A DNA stretch of 64,000 nucleotides. Origin: Cupriavidus phytohabitans (GTDB lineage Bacteria; Pseudomonadota; Gammaproteobacteria; Burkholderiales; Burkholderiaceae). Under the pieces are notes generated by a model. The model made no database searches. It had not been told where the DNA came from and saw nothing but the letters and a program-made list of their open reading frames with translations. This document shows positions 30,507-42,248 of the stretch, piece by piece. Positions within the stretch are counted from its first letter, which is position 1. The number at the start of each line of letters is the position of its first letter. The stretch is taken from assembly GCF_000426345.1 (NCBI RefSeq), contig NZ_AUFE01000019.1:42600-106599 (forward strand), read 5' to 3'. The translations under genes were made by a program, and so were the position numbers.

Positions 30507-30611
30507 CGGGTACCCGACGGGACGGCCGCTGGTGTGCAGCGCCGGGCGCGTTGCGGCGGCCCGGCTGGCGCAATGCGCCGCGACGTGCAGTTCACTTTGC
30601 GCGGAGGCATC

Positions 30612-31634
30612 ATGCAGACCAGCAACGTCCTCGTCATCGGTGGCGCCGGCTTTATTGGCAGCCACCTTGTCTCGCGCCTGGCCGGCGCCGCTTCTGCCTC
30701 GGGTGCGCCGCTGGAACCGGGCAGCAATCCCGATTCGCCCATCGCCCCCGACCGCATCGTGGTCGGCACCCGCAACGTCGAGCACGCGCAGCACCTGTTG
30801 CTGCTGCCGCGCGTCGAGGTGGTGGAACTGGGACTGGCCGACAATGCCGCGCTCGATGATGCCATCGGCTCGCTCGGTGTCGACGGCATTGTTGTCAACC
30901 TGGTGGGCGTGCTGCACGGCGAGCGTGCCGATCCGTACGGCGAGGCCTTTGCCAGCGCCCATGTCGAAATGGTGCGCCAGATCGTGGCTTCGTGCCTGTC
31001 CACCGGCGTGCGCCGGCTGTTGCATATGAGTGCGCTCGGCGCTGACAGCCAGGGGCCGTCGATGTACCTGCGCAGCAAGGGCGACGGCGAGCGCATCGTG
31101 CGCGCCAGCGGGCTGGACTGGACCATCTTCCGCCCTTCAGTGGTGTTCGGGCCAGATGACCATTTCCTCAACCTGTTCGCGCAGATGCAGCAGATGGCGC
31201 CGATCGTGCCGCTGGCCTGCGCACAGGCGCGCTTCCAGCCGGTGTTCGTGCAGGACGTGGTGCAGGCCTACCTCAATGCCATGGTCAACCCGGCAACCAT
31301 CGGCCATGGCTATGAGCTGGGCGGCCCGCAGGTCTATACGCTCGAAGAGCTGGTGCGCTTCGCCGGCCGCGCGTCTGGCCATCCGCGCCCGGTGATCGCG
31401 CTGCCGGACGCGCTGGCGCGGGTGCAGGCGACGATCATGGAACACATGCCGGGCGAGCCGCTGCTGTCGCGCGACAACCTCGACTCGATGCAGCTGGACA
31501 ATGTGCTTGAGCATCCGGTTGCGCCGGAGCTGGACCTGCATCCGGCCAGCCTGGAATCGGTGATGACCGACGCGCTGGCAGGGCGCAACCGCGATGCCAC
31601 GCTGACCTCGATGCGCGCCAGCGTGCACCGCTGA
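30612..31634 (+). CDS. Complex I NDUFA9-like NAD(P)-binding SDR protein
   Basis: 340-residue extended/atypical SDR. The N-terminal Rossmann motif is GGAGFIGSHL (residues 10-19). The active-site region has LLHMSALGA and YLRSKGDGER, and a Tyr-x3-Lys-like YLRSK is recognisable. This matches bacterial relatives of the NADH:ubiquinone oxidoreductase subunit NDUFA9, although these proteins are not complex I subunits in bacteria. ATG 30612 follows GGAGG. Function unknown; a quinone or lipid substrate is conceivable. Confidence 0.8.
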   Translation: MQTSNVLVIGGAGFIGSHLVSRLAGAASASGAPLEPGSNPDSPIAPDRIVVGTRNVEHAQHLLLLPRVEVVELGLADNAALDDAIGSLGVDGIVVNLVGVLHGERADPYGEAFASAHVEMVRQIVASCLSTGVRRLLHMSALGADSQGPSMYLRSKGDGERIVRASGLDWTIFRPSVVFGPDDHFLNLFAQMQQMAPIVPLACAQARFQPVFVQDVVQAYLNAMVNPATIGHGYELGGPQVYTLEELVRFAGRASGHPRPVIALPDALARVQATIMEHMPGEPLLSRDNLDSMQLDNVLEHPVAPELDLHPASLESVMTDALAGRNRDATLTSMRASVHR

Positions 31635-31791
31635 AGGGGCGGCCGGACCCCGGCCGCGGGGTGGCCTATGTGACCCATTTTCGGATCGGTTGCGAGAGCA
31701 ATTCACTTTGAGGCAGGCTGGCGCGCTGGCAAAATGACCGGTCCGGCGCGCCGCCGCCGTCTCCCTTCGCCTCCTCCCCCAAGGACCTACG

Positions 31792-32481
31792 ATGAAGCTC
31801 GTCATCGGCAACAAGAATTACTCCTCCTGGTCGCTGCGCCCCTGGCTGCTGCTGCGCCAGGCCGGCATCGAATTCGAAGAGGTGCAGGTGCGCCTGTTCA
31901 CCGGCAGCTTCGCCGCCGAGATCGCGCGCTATTCGCCCGCCGGCAAGGTACCGGCGCTGGTCGATGGCGACGTCACCGTGTGGGATTCGCTGGCGATCGC
32001 CGAATACGTGGCCGAGCGCTTCCCGGAAAAGACGCTGTGGCCGGCCGACCGCGCCGAGCGTGCGGTGGCGCGCGCCATCTGCGCCGAGATGCATTCCGGC
32101 TTCACCAACCTGCGCAACCAGTTGCCGATGAACGTGACCGCGGTGCTGCCTGGTTGCGGCTGGAACGTGGCGGTGCAGCGCGACGTCGACCGCATCGCCG
32201 CGATCTGGGGCGGGCTGCGCCAGCAGCATGGCGCGCGCGGGCCGTTCCTGTTCGGCGAATTCACCGTGGCCGACGCCTTCTTCGCGCCGGTGGTGAGCCG
32301 CTTTGCCACCTACGGCATCCACCTGCCGGAAGACGCCAAGGCCTATGCCGACTTCATGCTGGCGCTGCCGACGATGCAGGAGTGGATTGCCGCCGCGCGC
32401 GAGGAGCGCGATTTCCTGGCCGACGACGAGCCTTACCGGCTGGCCCCCGACCGCCCCGATGCGATTATCGTCAACCACTGA
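31792..32481 (+). CDS. Glutathione S-transferase family protein
   Basis: 229 residues with an N-terminal thioredoxin-fold domain starting KLVIGNKNYSSWSLRPWLLLRQ, where a Ser in the SSWS segment is the likely catalytic residue. The cis-Pro KVPAL and the DSLAIAEYVAE glutathione-contact motif follow. The C-terminal all-alpha domain spans about residues 90-215. The N-terminal NKNYSSWSLRPW pattern is that of the YfcF/maleylacetoacetate isomerase-like branch. It lies 48 bp before cca on the same strand. Confidence 0.88.
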   Translation: MKLVIGNKNYSSWSLRPWLLLRQAGIEFEEVQVRLFTGSFAAEIARYSPAGKVPALVDGDVTVWDSLAIAEYVAERFPEKTLWPADRAERAVARAICAEMHSGFTNLRNQLPMNVTAVLPGCGWNVAVQRDVDRIAAIWGGLRQQHGARGPFLFGEFTVADAFFAPVVSRFATYGIHLPEDAKAYADFMLALPTMQEWIAAAREERDFLADDEPYRLAPDRPDAIIVNH

Positions 32482-32529
32482 GCAATATCGCCGACGCCCG
32501 GCGCCGGCACCAGAGAAGAGGCCACAACG

Positions 32530-33777
32530 ATGCAGGTGTACGCCGTCGGCGGCGCGATCCGCGACGAACTGCTGGGCAAGCCCAGCCAGGACCGCGACTA
32601 CGTAGTCGTCGGCGCGACCCCGCATGAGATGGAGGCAGCGGGCTATCGTCCCGTCGGCAAGGACTTTCCGGTCTTCCTGCATCCGCGCACCCATGAGGAA
32701 TACGCGCTGGCGCGCACCGAGCGCAAGACCGCGATGGGCTACAAGGGCTTCGCCTTCTACTGCGAGCCCGATGTCACGCTCGAAGACGACCTGGTCCGGC
32801 GCGACCTGACCATCAACGCGATGGCGCGCGAGGTCGATGCCGGCGGCAACCTGGTCGGCCCGGTGATCGACCCGCACGGCGGCCAGCGCGACCTGCAGGC
32901 CCGCCTGTTCCGCCATGTCTCCGATGCCTTCGCCGAAGACCCGGTGCGTATCCTGCGGCTGGCGCGCTTCGCCGCGCGCTTCCACGGGTTCACCGTCGCC
33001 GCCGAGACCCAGCGCCTGATGCGCGAGATGGTGATGGCCGGCGAGGTTGATGCGCTGGTGCCGGAGCGCGTCTGGCAGGAACTGGCGCGCGGCCTGATGG
33101 AAGCGCATCCGTCGCGGATGTTCGAGGTGCTGCGCGATTGCGGCGCGCTGGCGCGGCTGCTGCCGGAGCTCGACCGCTTGTGGGGCGTGCCGCAACGTGC
33201 CGACTTCCATCCCGAGGTCGATACCGGCGTGCACGTGATGATGGTGATCGATACCGCCGCCGCGATGGGCGCGCGGCTGCCGGTGCGCTTTGCCGCGCTG
33301 GTGCACGACCTGGGCAAGGGCACCACGCCGGAAGACGTGCTGCCGCGCCATGTCGGCCACGAGATGCGCAGCGTCAAGCTGCTGGAAGAGGTCTGCGCGC
33401 GGCTGCGCGTGCCCAACGATTGCCGCGACCTGGCGCTGGTGGTGGCGCGCGAGCACGGCAATATCCACCGCTCGCTCGAATTCAGTGCCGCCGCGGTGGT
33501 GCGGCTGCTGGAACGCTGCGACGCGCTGCGCAAGCCCGACCGCTTCGCGCTGGCGCTGCAGGCTTGCGAGGCCGACAAGCGCGGCCGCAAGGGCTTCGAG
33601 CACAGCGACTATCCGCAGGCGGAGCGCCTGCGGGCGGCACGCGAAGCCGCCGCCGGCGTCGATGCCGGAGCGATCGCGCGCGCCTGTGCGGACGACGTGG
33701 GGCAGATCAAGGACCGTGTCCATGCGGCCCGCGTCGCGGCCGTGGCGCAGCGGCTGGGCGAGCACGCGGCGGATTGA
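32530..33777 (+). CDS. cca: Multifunctional CCA tRNA nucleotidyltransferase
   Basis: Adds and repairs the CCA end of tRNAs. The nucleotidyltransferase signature GGAIRDELLGKPSQDRDYVVVG is at residues 6-27, the class II RRDLTINAMA block follows near residue 95, and the C-terminal HD phosphohydrolase domain shows ALVHDLGKGTTPED. Length 415 with an HD domain is the E. coli-type multifunctional form. The tRNA-Cys in this window encodes its own CCA, so the role here is mainly repair. Confidence 0.95.
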   Translation: MQVYAVGGAIRDELLGKPSQDRDYVVVGATPHEMEAAGYRPVGKDFPVFLHPRTHEEYALARTERKTAMGYKGFAFYCEPDVTLEDDLVRRDLTINAMAREVDAGGNLVGPVIDPHGGQRDLQARLFRHVSDAFAEDPVRILRLARFAARFHGFTVAAETQRLMREMVMAGEVDALVPERVWQELARGLMEAHPSRMFEVLRDCGALARLLPELDRLWGVPQRADFHPEVDTGVHVMMVIDTAAAMGARLPVRFAALVHDLGKGTTPEDVLPRHVGHEMRSVKLLEEVCARLRVPNDCRDLALVVAREHGNIHRSLEFSAAAVVRLLERCDALRKPDRFALALQACEADKRGRKGFEHSDYPQAERLRAAREAAAGVDAGAIARACADDVGQIKDRVHAARVAAVAQRLGEHAAD

Positions 33778-33793
33778 GAATCCGCGGCCGTTC

Positions 33794-33988
33794 CTACAAC
33801 AGCTTGCCGATCACCAGCGCCACCAGCGACAGCAGGATCGTCGAGGCAAACGGCAGCACGAACTCCCGCCCGAACAAGCGGAAGCGCACGTCCCCCGGCA
33901 ACCGTCCCAGCCCGATTTTCTGCAGCCACGGCAATGCCGAGGACAGGATGATCACGCTCAGGAAGATGGTCAGGGTCCAGCGCAGCAT
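33794..33988 (-). CDS. DUF2905 small membrane protein
   Basis: 64 residues with two hydrophobic helices flanking a basic loop: LTIFLSVIILSSALPW, then LGRLPGDVRFRLFGREF, then ASTILLSLVALVIGKLL. The GRLPGD motif is the DUF2905 hallmark. Function unknown. It is immediately downstream of the MidA-like gene (start of DUF2905 at 33988, stop codon of that gene at 34004), so the two are likely one transcript. It converges with cca across 16 bp. Confidence 0.88.
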   Translation of the reverse strand: MLRWTLTIFLSVIILSSALPWLQKIGLGRLPGDVRFRLFGREFVLPFASTILLSLVALVIGKLL

Positions 33989-34003
33989 GGCGTTCGCCGT
34001 GGC

Positions 34004-35206
34004 TTACAGGGTATGGCAGCGGTCGCCGCGGGCGAAGCCGGCCAGCGGCGCGCTCGCGTCAGTGCCGTCGTCGAGGCCGCGCGTCAGCGCGATGACCTTG
34101 AACAGCTCGCCCATTTCCGCTTCGGACAGCAGCTTCTGCACGGCGTTGGCCTGCGGCAGGAAGGCGCGCGCATCGGACGGGTCCAGCGCCATCAGCAGCT
34201 CGGTGATGCCGGCATTCATCAGGAAGCGCGCCTGCGAGGCAAAGCCCGATACAGTCAGCCCGGTTTCCACCGCGGCAGCGGCGACACCGCTGAAATTGAC
34301 GTGCGCGGTGATGTCCTGCAGGCCCGGGTAGAGGAACGGGTCCGGGTGCGCATGATGCCGGTAGTGGCACATCAGCGTGCCGCCGGCGCGCTGCGGGTGG
34401 TAGTACTCGGCGGCGGGGAAGCCGTAGTCGATGAAAAAGGCGGCGCCGCGCGCCAGCATTGCACCAACGGCGCGCATGAAGCCCTCGGCTTCGGCATGAG
34501 TCTCGGTGACGAGATCGTGGTCGCCGGGGATGTCGCGCAGCATCGCCGGCACGTCGGCAGTGGTGAGCACGCGGTCCTCGAAGTGGAACGCGGCGGCCGC
34601 GCCGGGTTCGGTGCGCGCCACGCCGCGCTCGTGCCAGCGGCCGTCAACGCGTGCGTAGAGCTGCACCGGCATCGCATCGAGCACCTCGTTGCCGACGATG
34701 ACGCCCTCGAAGCGGTCGGGCAATGCATCCAGCCAGCGCACGCGTGCGGCCAGGTGCGGGGCGCGCTGTGCCAGCGTTTCCTGCTGGCGCGCGCGCAGCT
34801 CGCCGGACAGCTCGACGATCGCGTATTCCTGCGGCAACTGGCCTTCCTGCTCCAGCCCGAGCAGCAGGTCTGCGGCCAGGCGGCCGGTGCCGGCGCCGAA
34901 TTCCATCACCCGCCGCAGCCCCTGGGCGATCAGCGGCGCGAACTGGCGCGCCAGCGTGCGTGCGAAGAACGGGCTCAGTTCCGGGGCGGTGATGAAGTCG
35001 CTGCCGTCGCGGGCATCGCGCCCGAACTTGGCCGAACCGCCGCTGTAGTAGCCCAGGCCGGGCGCGTACAGCGCCAGCGCCATATAGCGTTCAAAGCCGA
35101 TCCAGCCGCCGGCCGCGTCGATCGATTCGCCAATACGGGCCGCAAGGGTATCGGAAGCGGCCTGCGCGTCGGCGGGGGGAAGGGGTAAACTAGCTGCTTT
35201 CTGCAT
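34004..35206 (-). CDS. MidA/NDUFAF7-type SAM-dependent methyltransferase
   Basis: 400 residues from MQKAASLPLPPADAQAAS at 35206. The domain shows FITAPELSPFFARTLARQ, the SAM-binding MEFGAGTGRLAADLL (near residue 100), and FFIDYGFPAAEYYHPQR with GTLMCHYRHHAHPDPFLYPG, all conserved in the NDUFAF7 family, whose eukaryotic member dimethylates an arginine in complex I. The bacterial role is not established. It diverges from the SDR gene with 15 bp between the starts. Confidence 0.9.
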   Translation of the reverse strand: MQKAASLPLPPADAQAASDTLAARIGESIDAAGGWIGFERYMALALYAPGLGYYSGGSAKFGRDARDGSDFITAPELSPFFARTLARQFAPLIAQGLRRVMEFGAGTGRLAADLLLGLEQEGQLPQEYAIVELSGELRARQQETLAQRAPHLAARVRWLDALPDRFEGVIVGNEVLDAMPVQLYARVDGRWHERGVARTEPGAAAAFHFEDRVLTTADVPAMLRDIPGDHDLVTETHAEAEGFMRAVGAMLARGAAFFIDYGFPAAEYYHPQRAGGTLMCHYRHHAHPDPFLYPGLQDITAHVNFSGVAAAAVETGLTVSGFASQARFLMNAGITELLMALDPSDARAFLPQANAVQKLLSEAEMGELFKVIALTRGLDDGTDASAPLAGFARGDRCHTL

Positions 35207-35221
35207 CCCGCGATTGTAGCA

Positions 35222-36088
35222 ATGCCCGCATCCGATACTCCGGCACCCGCTGCCGCCGAACCTGCTCCCGATGCCGCCGCCCAGACCCCTGAGGCCTCTG
35301 CCCGCGGCGTCGCCCTCGTCACCGGCGGCGCGCGCCGCCTTGGCCGCGCCATTGCACTGGAACTGGCCACGCAGGGCTGGGACGTCGCCGTGCACTGCCA
35401 CCGCTCGGTGGACGAGGCCGAGGCGCTCGCCACCAGGATCCGCGCGCTCGGCCGCCGTGCCGCGGTGCTGCGCGCCGACCTTGCCGACGAGGCCGCCACC
35501 GGCCGCCTGATCGCGGACTGCATCGCCGCGCTGGGCCTGCCGACCTGCCTGGTCAACAACGCGTCGCTGTTCCAGTACGACGTGGCGACCAGCTTCTCGT
35601 ATGCGTCGCTCGATACGCATATGCGTACCAATGTGGCGGCGCCGCTGCTGCTGGCGCGCGAGCTGCACAAGGCGCTGGCCGCTGCTGCCCCCGCTGGCGA
35701 CAAAGACAAGGCCGCCGAGCCGCGCGGCGTGGTGGTCAACCTGCTCGACCAGAAGCTGGACAACCTGAATCCCGATTTCCTGTCATACACGCTGTCCAAG
35801 GCCGCGCTGCAGACTGCCACGGTGCAGCTGGCGCAGGCTCTGGCGCCGCGCATCCGCGTGGTCGGCGTGGCGCCGGGCATCACGCTGGTGTCGGGCGAGC
35901 AGTCCGAGCAGAGTTTCCGCCGCGCGCATCGCGTGACGCCGCTGGGCCAGTCGTCGACGCCCGAGGATATCGCCCAGGCGGTTGCCTATCTGGCGCAGGC
36001 GCGCGCGGTCACCGGCACCACGCTGTACGTGGACGGCGGCCAGCACCTGATGCCGCTCGCGCGCGACGTGATGTTCCTGACCGAGTAA
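35222..36088 (+). CDS. Short-chain dehydrogenase, pteridine reductase/FolM-like
   Basis: 288 residues. After a 28-residue Ala/Pro-rich leader the classical SDR fold starts: TGGARRLGRAIA (cofactor site with an Arg favouring NADPH), NNAS, and the YxxxK motif in YTLSKAALQ. The TGGARRLGRA pattern resembles pteridine reductase PTR1/FolM. It lies just before folB, which makes a role in dihydrofolate or tetrahydropterin reduction plausible, but this is inferred from context. Confidence 0.84.
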   Translation: MPASDTPAPAAAEPAPDAAAQTPEASARGVALVTGGARRLGRAIALELATQGWDVAVHCHRSVDEAEALATRIRALGRRAAVLRADLADEAATGRLIADCIAALGLPTCLVNNASLFQYDVATSFSYASLDTHMRTNVAAPLLLARELHKALAAAAPAGDKDKAAEPRGVVVNLLDQKLDNLNPDFLSYTLSKAALQTATVQLAQALAPRIRVVGVAPGITLVSGEQSEQSFRRAHRVTPLGQSSTPEDIAQAVAYLAQARAVTGTTLYVDGGQHLMPLARDVMFLTE

Positions 36089-36184
36089 GCTGGCGCCTGT
36101 ATGCCAGGCACGCCCGCAAACCGTAATCCTGATGTGCCGCGCCCGCCGGGCGCGGCGTTCCCTTATCTTGTCTTTTCCCCAGCC

Positions 36185-36589
36185 ATGACCATGCTCGCCG
36201 CTCTTTCCCACCCCAGCCTGCAGGACTGCCGACGCATGTTCCTGCGCAACTATGAAGTGCAGATCAATATCGGCGTGCATGAGTTCGAGAAGAAGGGCGA
36301 GCAGCGCGTGCTGATCAATATCGACCTGTTCGTGCCGCTGCAAGAATCCACCCCGCGCGCCGACAAGCTCGACGAGGTGGTCGACTACGACTTCATGCGC
36401 AACACCGTGGCCGAGCGCATGGCGCAGGGCCACGTCCACCTGCAGGAAACGCTGTGCGACGACGTCGCGCGCGCCATGCTCAGGCATCCCAAGGTGCGCG
36501 CCGTGCGCGTGTCGACCGAGAAGCCCGACGTGTACCCGGACTGCGATTCGGTGGGCGTCGAGGTGTTCCACATCAAGCAAGGCGCCTGA
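36185..36589 (+). CDS. folB: Dihydroneopterin aldolase
   Basis: 134 residues from ATG 36185 (MTMLAALSHPSLQDCRRMFL). Cleaves dihydroneopterin in folate synthesis. Family landmarks: NYEVQINIGVHEFEKKGEQRV, the acidic VVDYDFMRNTV, the LQETLCDDVA segment and a catalytic Lys in VSTEKPDVYPDC. A longer frame to 36101 runs into the gap after the SDR gene and is not required. It lies 96 bp after the SDR gene. Confidence 0.93.
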   Translation: MTMLAALSHPSLQDCRRMFLRNYEVQINIGVHEFEKKGEQRVLINIDLFVPLQESTPRADKLDEVVDYDFMRNTVAERMAQGHVHLQETLCDDVARAMLRHPKVRAVRVSTEKPDVYPDCDSVGVEVFHIKQGA

Positions 36590-36697
36590 GTCCGCATTTG
36601 CCGGCGCCTGCAGTGCGCAGGCGCCTAAAGTAAAATGTTGCCCCTTCGCGCGCTGCCGGCCATTCCATCCGGCAGGCGCCATGCAACAGGATGCTCC

Positions 36698-37639
36698 ATG
36701 AGCCACTCGAACAATTTCTACCGCCTCGAGACGAGGCTGCAATCGCAAACCGGCAAGGCCATCGGCGACTTCGGCATGATCGAGGACGGCGACACCGTGC
36801 TCGTCTGCATGAGTGGCGGCAAGGACTCGTACACCATGCTGTCGGTCCTGATGGCGCTGCAGAAGCGCGCGCCCATCAAGTTCAGGCTGATCGCGATGAA
36901 CCTGGACCAGAAGCAGCCGGGTTTCCCGGAGCACGTGCTGCCCGAATACCTGAAGTCGGTGGGCGTGGAATACCTGATTGTCGAGGCCGACACCTACTCG
37001 ATCGTCAAGGAGAAGGTGCCCGAGGGCAAGACCACCTGCTCGCTGTGCTCGCGCCTGCGCCGCGGCGTGATCTACCGCACCGCCAAGGAGCTGGGCGCCA
37101 ACAAGATCGCGCTGGGCCACCACCGCGACGACATCGTCAACACCTTCTTCCTGAACATGTTCTTCGGCGGCAAGATGAAGGCCATGCCGCCGAAGCTGGC
37201 CACCGACGATGGCGCGCATATCGTGATCCGCCCGCTGGCGTACTGCTCCGAGAAGGACATTGCGTCGTACGCACGCGCGATGGAATTCCCGATCATCCCG
37301 TGCAACCTGTGCGGCTCGCAGGAGAACCTGCAGCGCAAGAAGGTCAGCGAGATGCTGCAGGAGTGGGAGCGCCAGAACCCGGGCCGCATCGACAATATCT
37401 TCTCGGCGCTGCGCAACGTGGTGCCGTCGCACCTGGCCGATACCGAGCTGTTCCCGTTTACGGGGCTGGCTACCGGGCTGGCCAAGGTGGACGAGGCTTC
37501 GCTGTTCGGTGAAACCACCTTCCAGCAGCAGCCACTGGTGTTCGCGGGCAGCATGGAAGAGAACCGGATGGAGTTCGTGCGCTTCGAGCGCCCGCCGGCG
37601 TCCGCGCCCGAGGCGGAGCAGGCCGGCGCGCCGCAGTAA
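36698..37639 (+). CDS. ttcA: tRNA 2-thiocytidine(32) synthetase
   Basis: Thiolates cytidine 32 of some tRNAs using ATP and an Fe-S cluster. The PP-loop SGGKDS is at residues 39-44, and the Fe-S cysteine pairs are Cys114/Cys117 (TTCSLC) and Cys202/Cys205 (PCNLC). Length 313 is typical. The start ATG 36698 ([15 protein letters not shown]) matches homologues; a frame from 36635 is longer but out of family. Ended by a clean terminator. Confidence 0.95.
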   Translation: MSHSNNFYRLETRLQSQTGKAIGDFGMIEDGDTVLVCMSGGKDSYTMLSVLMALQKRAPIKFRLIAMNLDQKQPGFPEHVLPEYLKSVGVEYLIVEADTYSIVKEKVPEGKTTCSLCSRLRRGVIYRTAKELGANKIALGHHRDDIVNTFFLNMFFGGKMKAMPPKLATDDGAHIVIRPLAYCSEKDIASYARAMEFPIIPCNLCGSQENLQRKKVSEMLQEWERQNPGRIDNIFSALRNVVPSHLADTELFPFTGLATGLAKVDEASLFGETTFQQQPLVFAGSMEENRMEFVRFERPPASAPEAEQAGAPQ

Positions 37640-37656
37640 ACTGCCGCCACATGGCA

Positions 37657-37682
37657 AAAATGCCCGCGCGAGCGGGCATTTT
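37657..37682. terminator. Rho-independent terminator, bidirectional
   Basis: An 11-bp stem AAAATGCCCGC/GCGGGCATTTT with a GCGA loop, A-tract on one side and T-tract on the other. It serves ttcA and the convergent lipoprotein gene. Confidence 0.92.
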
Positions 37683-37702
37683 GCATTGAGGGTGGCCGAA
37701 AC

Positions 37703-38635
37703 TCAGTTCGCCGCCGCTGCCTGCACCGGGGCGTGCGCCTTCTCCCGCATCAGCGCGTTGGTATCGTCGATCCACTTCTGGAACCGGTCCTGCGCATGCG
37801 CCTTCTGCTTCGGCGTGGTCATGTTGGCGATCGCCACGGTCAGTGCAATGCCGGCGTTGTGGCTGGCATCGTGGCTCACGGCATGCTTGCCAGGCGGGTT
37901 CTGCCAGTATTCGCGGAAGCGCCGCAGCAGGTCCATCACCTGCGGCCTGGACGGCTGCGTGGCCTGCACGTAGCGCACCATCTTGAGCCATTCCTGCTGC
38001 CGCGCCACCCGTTCGGCGTAGCGCGACTCGGCGTTCTCGACCACGGGCAGCACCGCCGCACGGATCTGCTTTTCCTGCTCGCCGGAGAAATCGCCATAGA
38101 CCAGCCGCGCGTAGTCCATCACCTTGTCAAAGCGGGCGTCGACCCGCTCGGCCGGGTCGGAATTCAGGAATTTCTTGCGGTACTTGGCATTGCCCTCGGC
38201 GAATTTCTTCTCCATGCGGGCGATCTGGTCGGGCGTCAGCGTCAGCAGCAGGTCAGCCATGTCGGGCATGGCCTGCTCGTAAGAGCGGCGCGCCAGTTGC
38301 TGCGAGGCGTCCTGGAAGTGCTCGACCATGGCTGGCGTCACCGGCTGGCGGACCTCGGCCTTGGCCTGCTGCAGCAGGCTCGCGATTTCAGGCAGCTGAG
38401 ACTTGCGGTGCCAGGCGAAGAAGCGCGCGATGGCCTCGCGCGTGAGCGGCTCCTGGGCCGAGGTGACATCGACATAATTGTCAATCCACCAGTAGGCCAG
38501 CCGATCCCCCTGCTGGTAGCCGAGTTTCATCGCGCTGCATGCGCACAGCGCCGCGGCGCCGAAAATCACCAAAATCCGCCGCGCCCAACGATTGTGAAAT
38601 TCGGAAACAGCGCCGCGTTGGGCAGAATTCGCCAT
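37703..38635 (-). CDS. DUF6279 family lipoprotein
   Basis: 310 residues from MANSAQRGAVSEFHNRW at 38635. A hydrophobic stretch ILVIFGAAALCAC ends in a lipobox-like LCA-C, so the protein is probably a lipoprotein anchored in the membrane. The rest is helical, with the blocks KLGYQQGDRLAYWWIDNYVDV and WLKMVRYVQATQPSRPQVM, typical of this uncharacterised family. An alternative start MRADFN at 38653 adds six residues; neither has a good SD. It diverges from glmU. Confidence 0.8.
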   Translation of the reverse strand: MANSAQRGAVSEFHNRWARRILVIFGAAALCACSAMKLGYQQGDRLAYWWIDNYVDVTSAQEPLTREAIARFFAWHRKSQLPEIASLLQQAKAEVRQPVTPAMVEHFQDASQQLARRSYEQAMPDMADLLLTLTPDQIARMEKKFAEGNAKYRKKFLNSDPAERVDARFDKVMDYARLVYGDFSGEQEKQIRAAVLPVVENAESRYAERVARQQEWLKMVRYVQATQPSRPQVMDLLRRFREYWQNPPGKHAVSHDASHNAGIALTVAIANMTTPKQKAHAQDRFQKWIDDTNALMREKAHAPVQAAAAN

Positions 38636-38820
38636 GTTAAAATCGGCGCGCATTGCAGCCGGGCCGCTTCGATCGCCGCCAGCCCAAGACTGGCAAGGGT
38701 TTGCGGGATTCCGCACCGATCGGGCCTGGACCTGCAGCCAAGCTGGGCGGCGAAGACCGCGAATCACCCGGTTGGCGTTTTTCAGAATATTTTCGGACAC
38801 ACTCACGTAGGGGTCTCCTT

Positions 38821-40185
38821 GTGAATATCGTCATTCTCGCCGCGGGCATGGGCAAGCGAATGGTTTCCGACTTGCCCAAGGTATTGCACCCGGTGGCCGG
38901 GCGGCCAATGCTGGCGCACGTCCTGGATACGGCTCGCGCGCTGTCGCCGTCGCGGCTGGTCGTGGTCGTCGGCCACGGCGCCGCGCATGTGCGCGAGGCG
39001 GTCGCCGCCGACGATGTCGCCTTCGCCGAACAGGCCCAGCAGCTAGGCACGGGCCATGCGGTGATGCAGGCACTTCCATTGTTGGACGACGGCCAGCCTA
39101 CATTGGTTCTGTACGGTGACGTGCCGCTCACAACCGCGGCCACGCTGAAGGCACTGGTGGCCGAGGCCGGCAACGAGCGCTTCGGCGTATTGACGGTCGA
39201 AATGCCCGATCCCACCGGCTATGGCCGTATCGTACGCGACGCCGGGGGCAGCATCGTCCGCATCGTCGAGCAAAAGGATGCCACTGAGGCCGTCAAGGCT
39301 ATCCGCGAAATCAATACCGGCATCATCGTGTGCCCGACGGGCCACCTCCGGCGCTGGCTGTCGATGCTCGGCAACGACAATGCCCAGGGCGAGTACTACC
39401 TGACCGACACGGTCGAGCGCGCCGCCACGGAAGGCGTCGAGATCGTTTCGGCGCAGCCGGCAGCGATCTGGGAGACGCTCGGGGTCAACAGCAAGCTGCA
39501 GCTCGCTGAAGTCGAACGCATCCACCAGGGCAACCAGGCCCGCCGCCTGCTCGAAGCCGGCGTGACACTGCTGGATCCGGCGCGCATCGACGTGCGGGGC
39601 GAGCTGACTTGCGGGCGCGATGTCACCATTGATGTCGGCTGCGTGTTTGAAGGCCGCGTGCACCTGGAAGACGGCGCCAGCATCGGCGCCCACTGCGTGA
39701 TCCGCAACAGCACCGTGGGCGCCGGCGCGCAATTGCACCCGTTCTGCCATGTCGACAGTGCCAGGATCGGTCCTGCCGGACGCATCGGGCCGTACGCGCG
39801 GCTGCGCCCGGGCACCGAACTGGGCGAAGATGTCCATATCGGCAACTTCGTCGAGGTGAAGAATGCCCAGGTGGCCGCGCACAGCAAGGCCAACCACCTT
39901 GCCTATGTTGGAGACGCCACAGTGGGTTCGCGCGTCAATATTGGCGCCGGCACGATCACCTGCAACTATGACGGTGTGAACAAGCACCGTACGGTGATCG
40001 AGGACGACGTCTTTATCGGGTCCGATACGCAATTGGTGGCGCCGGTGACGGTACGCCGCGGCGCCACGCTGGGAGCGGGCACCACCCTGACCAAGGAAGC
40101 GCCCGCGGACAAGCTGACGCTGTCACGCGCCAAACAGATGACCGTCGACGCCTGGCAGCGTCCGGTCAAGCAGCCGAAGAAGTAA
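38821..40185 (+). CDS. glmU: Bifunctional GlcNAc-1-P uridyltransferase / GlcN-1-P acetyltransferase
   Basis: Makes UDP-GlcNAc for peptidoglycan and LPS. The start is GTG 38821 ([14 protein letters not shown]), since the nucleotide-binding LAAGMGKRM block must be N-terminal; the frame extends back to 38653 but without meaning. The uridyltransferase domain covers residues 1-230. A left-handed beta helix follows with hexapeptide repeats and the acetyltransferase residues in [28 protein letters not shown]. Length 454 is normal. glmS follows 100 bp later, giving two successive steps of one pathway. Confidence 0.97.
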   Translation: MNIVILAAGMGKRMVSDLPKVLHPVAGRPMLAHVLDTARALSPSRLVVVVGHGAAHVREAVAADDVAFAEQAQQLGTGHAVMQALPLLDDGQPTLVLYGDVPLTTAATLKALVAEAGNERFGVLTVEMPDPTGYGRIVRDAGGSIVRIVEQKDATEAVKAIREINTGIIVCPTGHLRRWLSMLGNDNAQGEYYLTDTVERAATEGVEIVSAQPAAIWETLGVNSKLQLAEVERIHQGNQARRLLEAGVTLLDPARIDVRGELTCGRDVTIDVGCVFEGRVHLEDGASIGAHCVIRNSTVGAGAQLHPFCHVDSARIGPAGRIGPYARLRPGTELGEDVHIGNFVEVKNAQVAAHSKANHLAYVGDATVGSRVNIGAGTITCNYDGVNKHRTVIEDDVFIGSDTQLVAPVTVRRGATLGAGTTLTKEAPADKLTLSRAKQMTVDAWQRPVKQPKK

Positions 40186-40289
40186 TCGTCCGGCCGCCGC
40201 GTGAGCGGCCATGGAAAGCGCCGGCCCGGACGGGCGGCGCGATTGATTGGATAGGGCGCCGCAGTGGGCGCCAGCAACGGGGGTTCAGC

Positions 40290-42128
<1,839 letters not shown>

Positions 42129-42194
42129 GGAAGCGGGGGCAGGGGCCACCACCACGACATCATCGTTGTTGGCGTCCCTGCTGCGGCGTTCCTC

Positions 42195-42229
42195 AGGCAA
42201 AGAGGCCCTTCGGGGCCTGTTTGCCTTTG
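42195..42229 (+). terminator. Terminator of glmS
   Basis: A two-part stem AGGCAAA..AGGCC / GGCCT..TTTGCCT (42195-42207 with 42213-42226) around a short CTTCG-type loop, ending in TTTGC. Confidence 0.7.
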
Positions 42230-42248
42230 CACGTCAGTGTGCCCCCCT

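Noticed and set aside
28530..31025. 831-residue frame antisense to slt
   Set aside because: Same type of shadow; real gene on the plus strand has signal peptide and catalytic motifs.
40193..40210. GGCCGC/GCGGCC hairpin after glmU as a terminator
   Set aside because: Six-bp stem with no T-run and glmS follows on the same strand, so read-through is expected.
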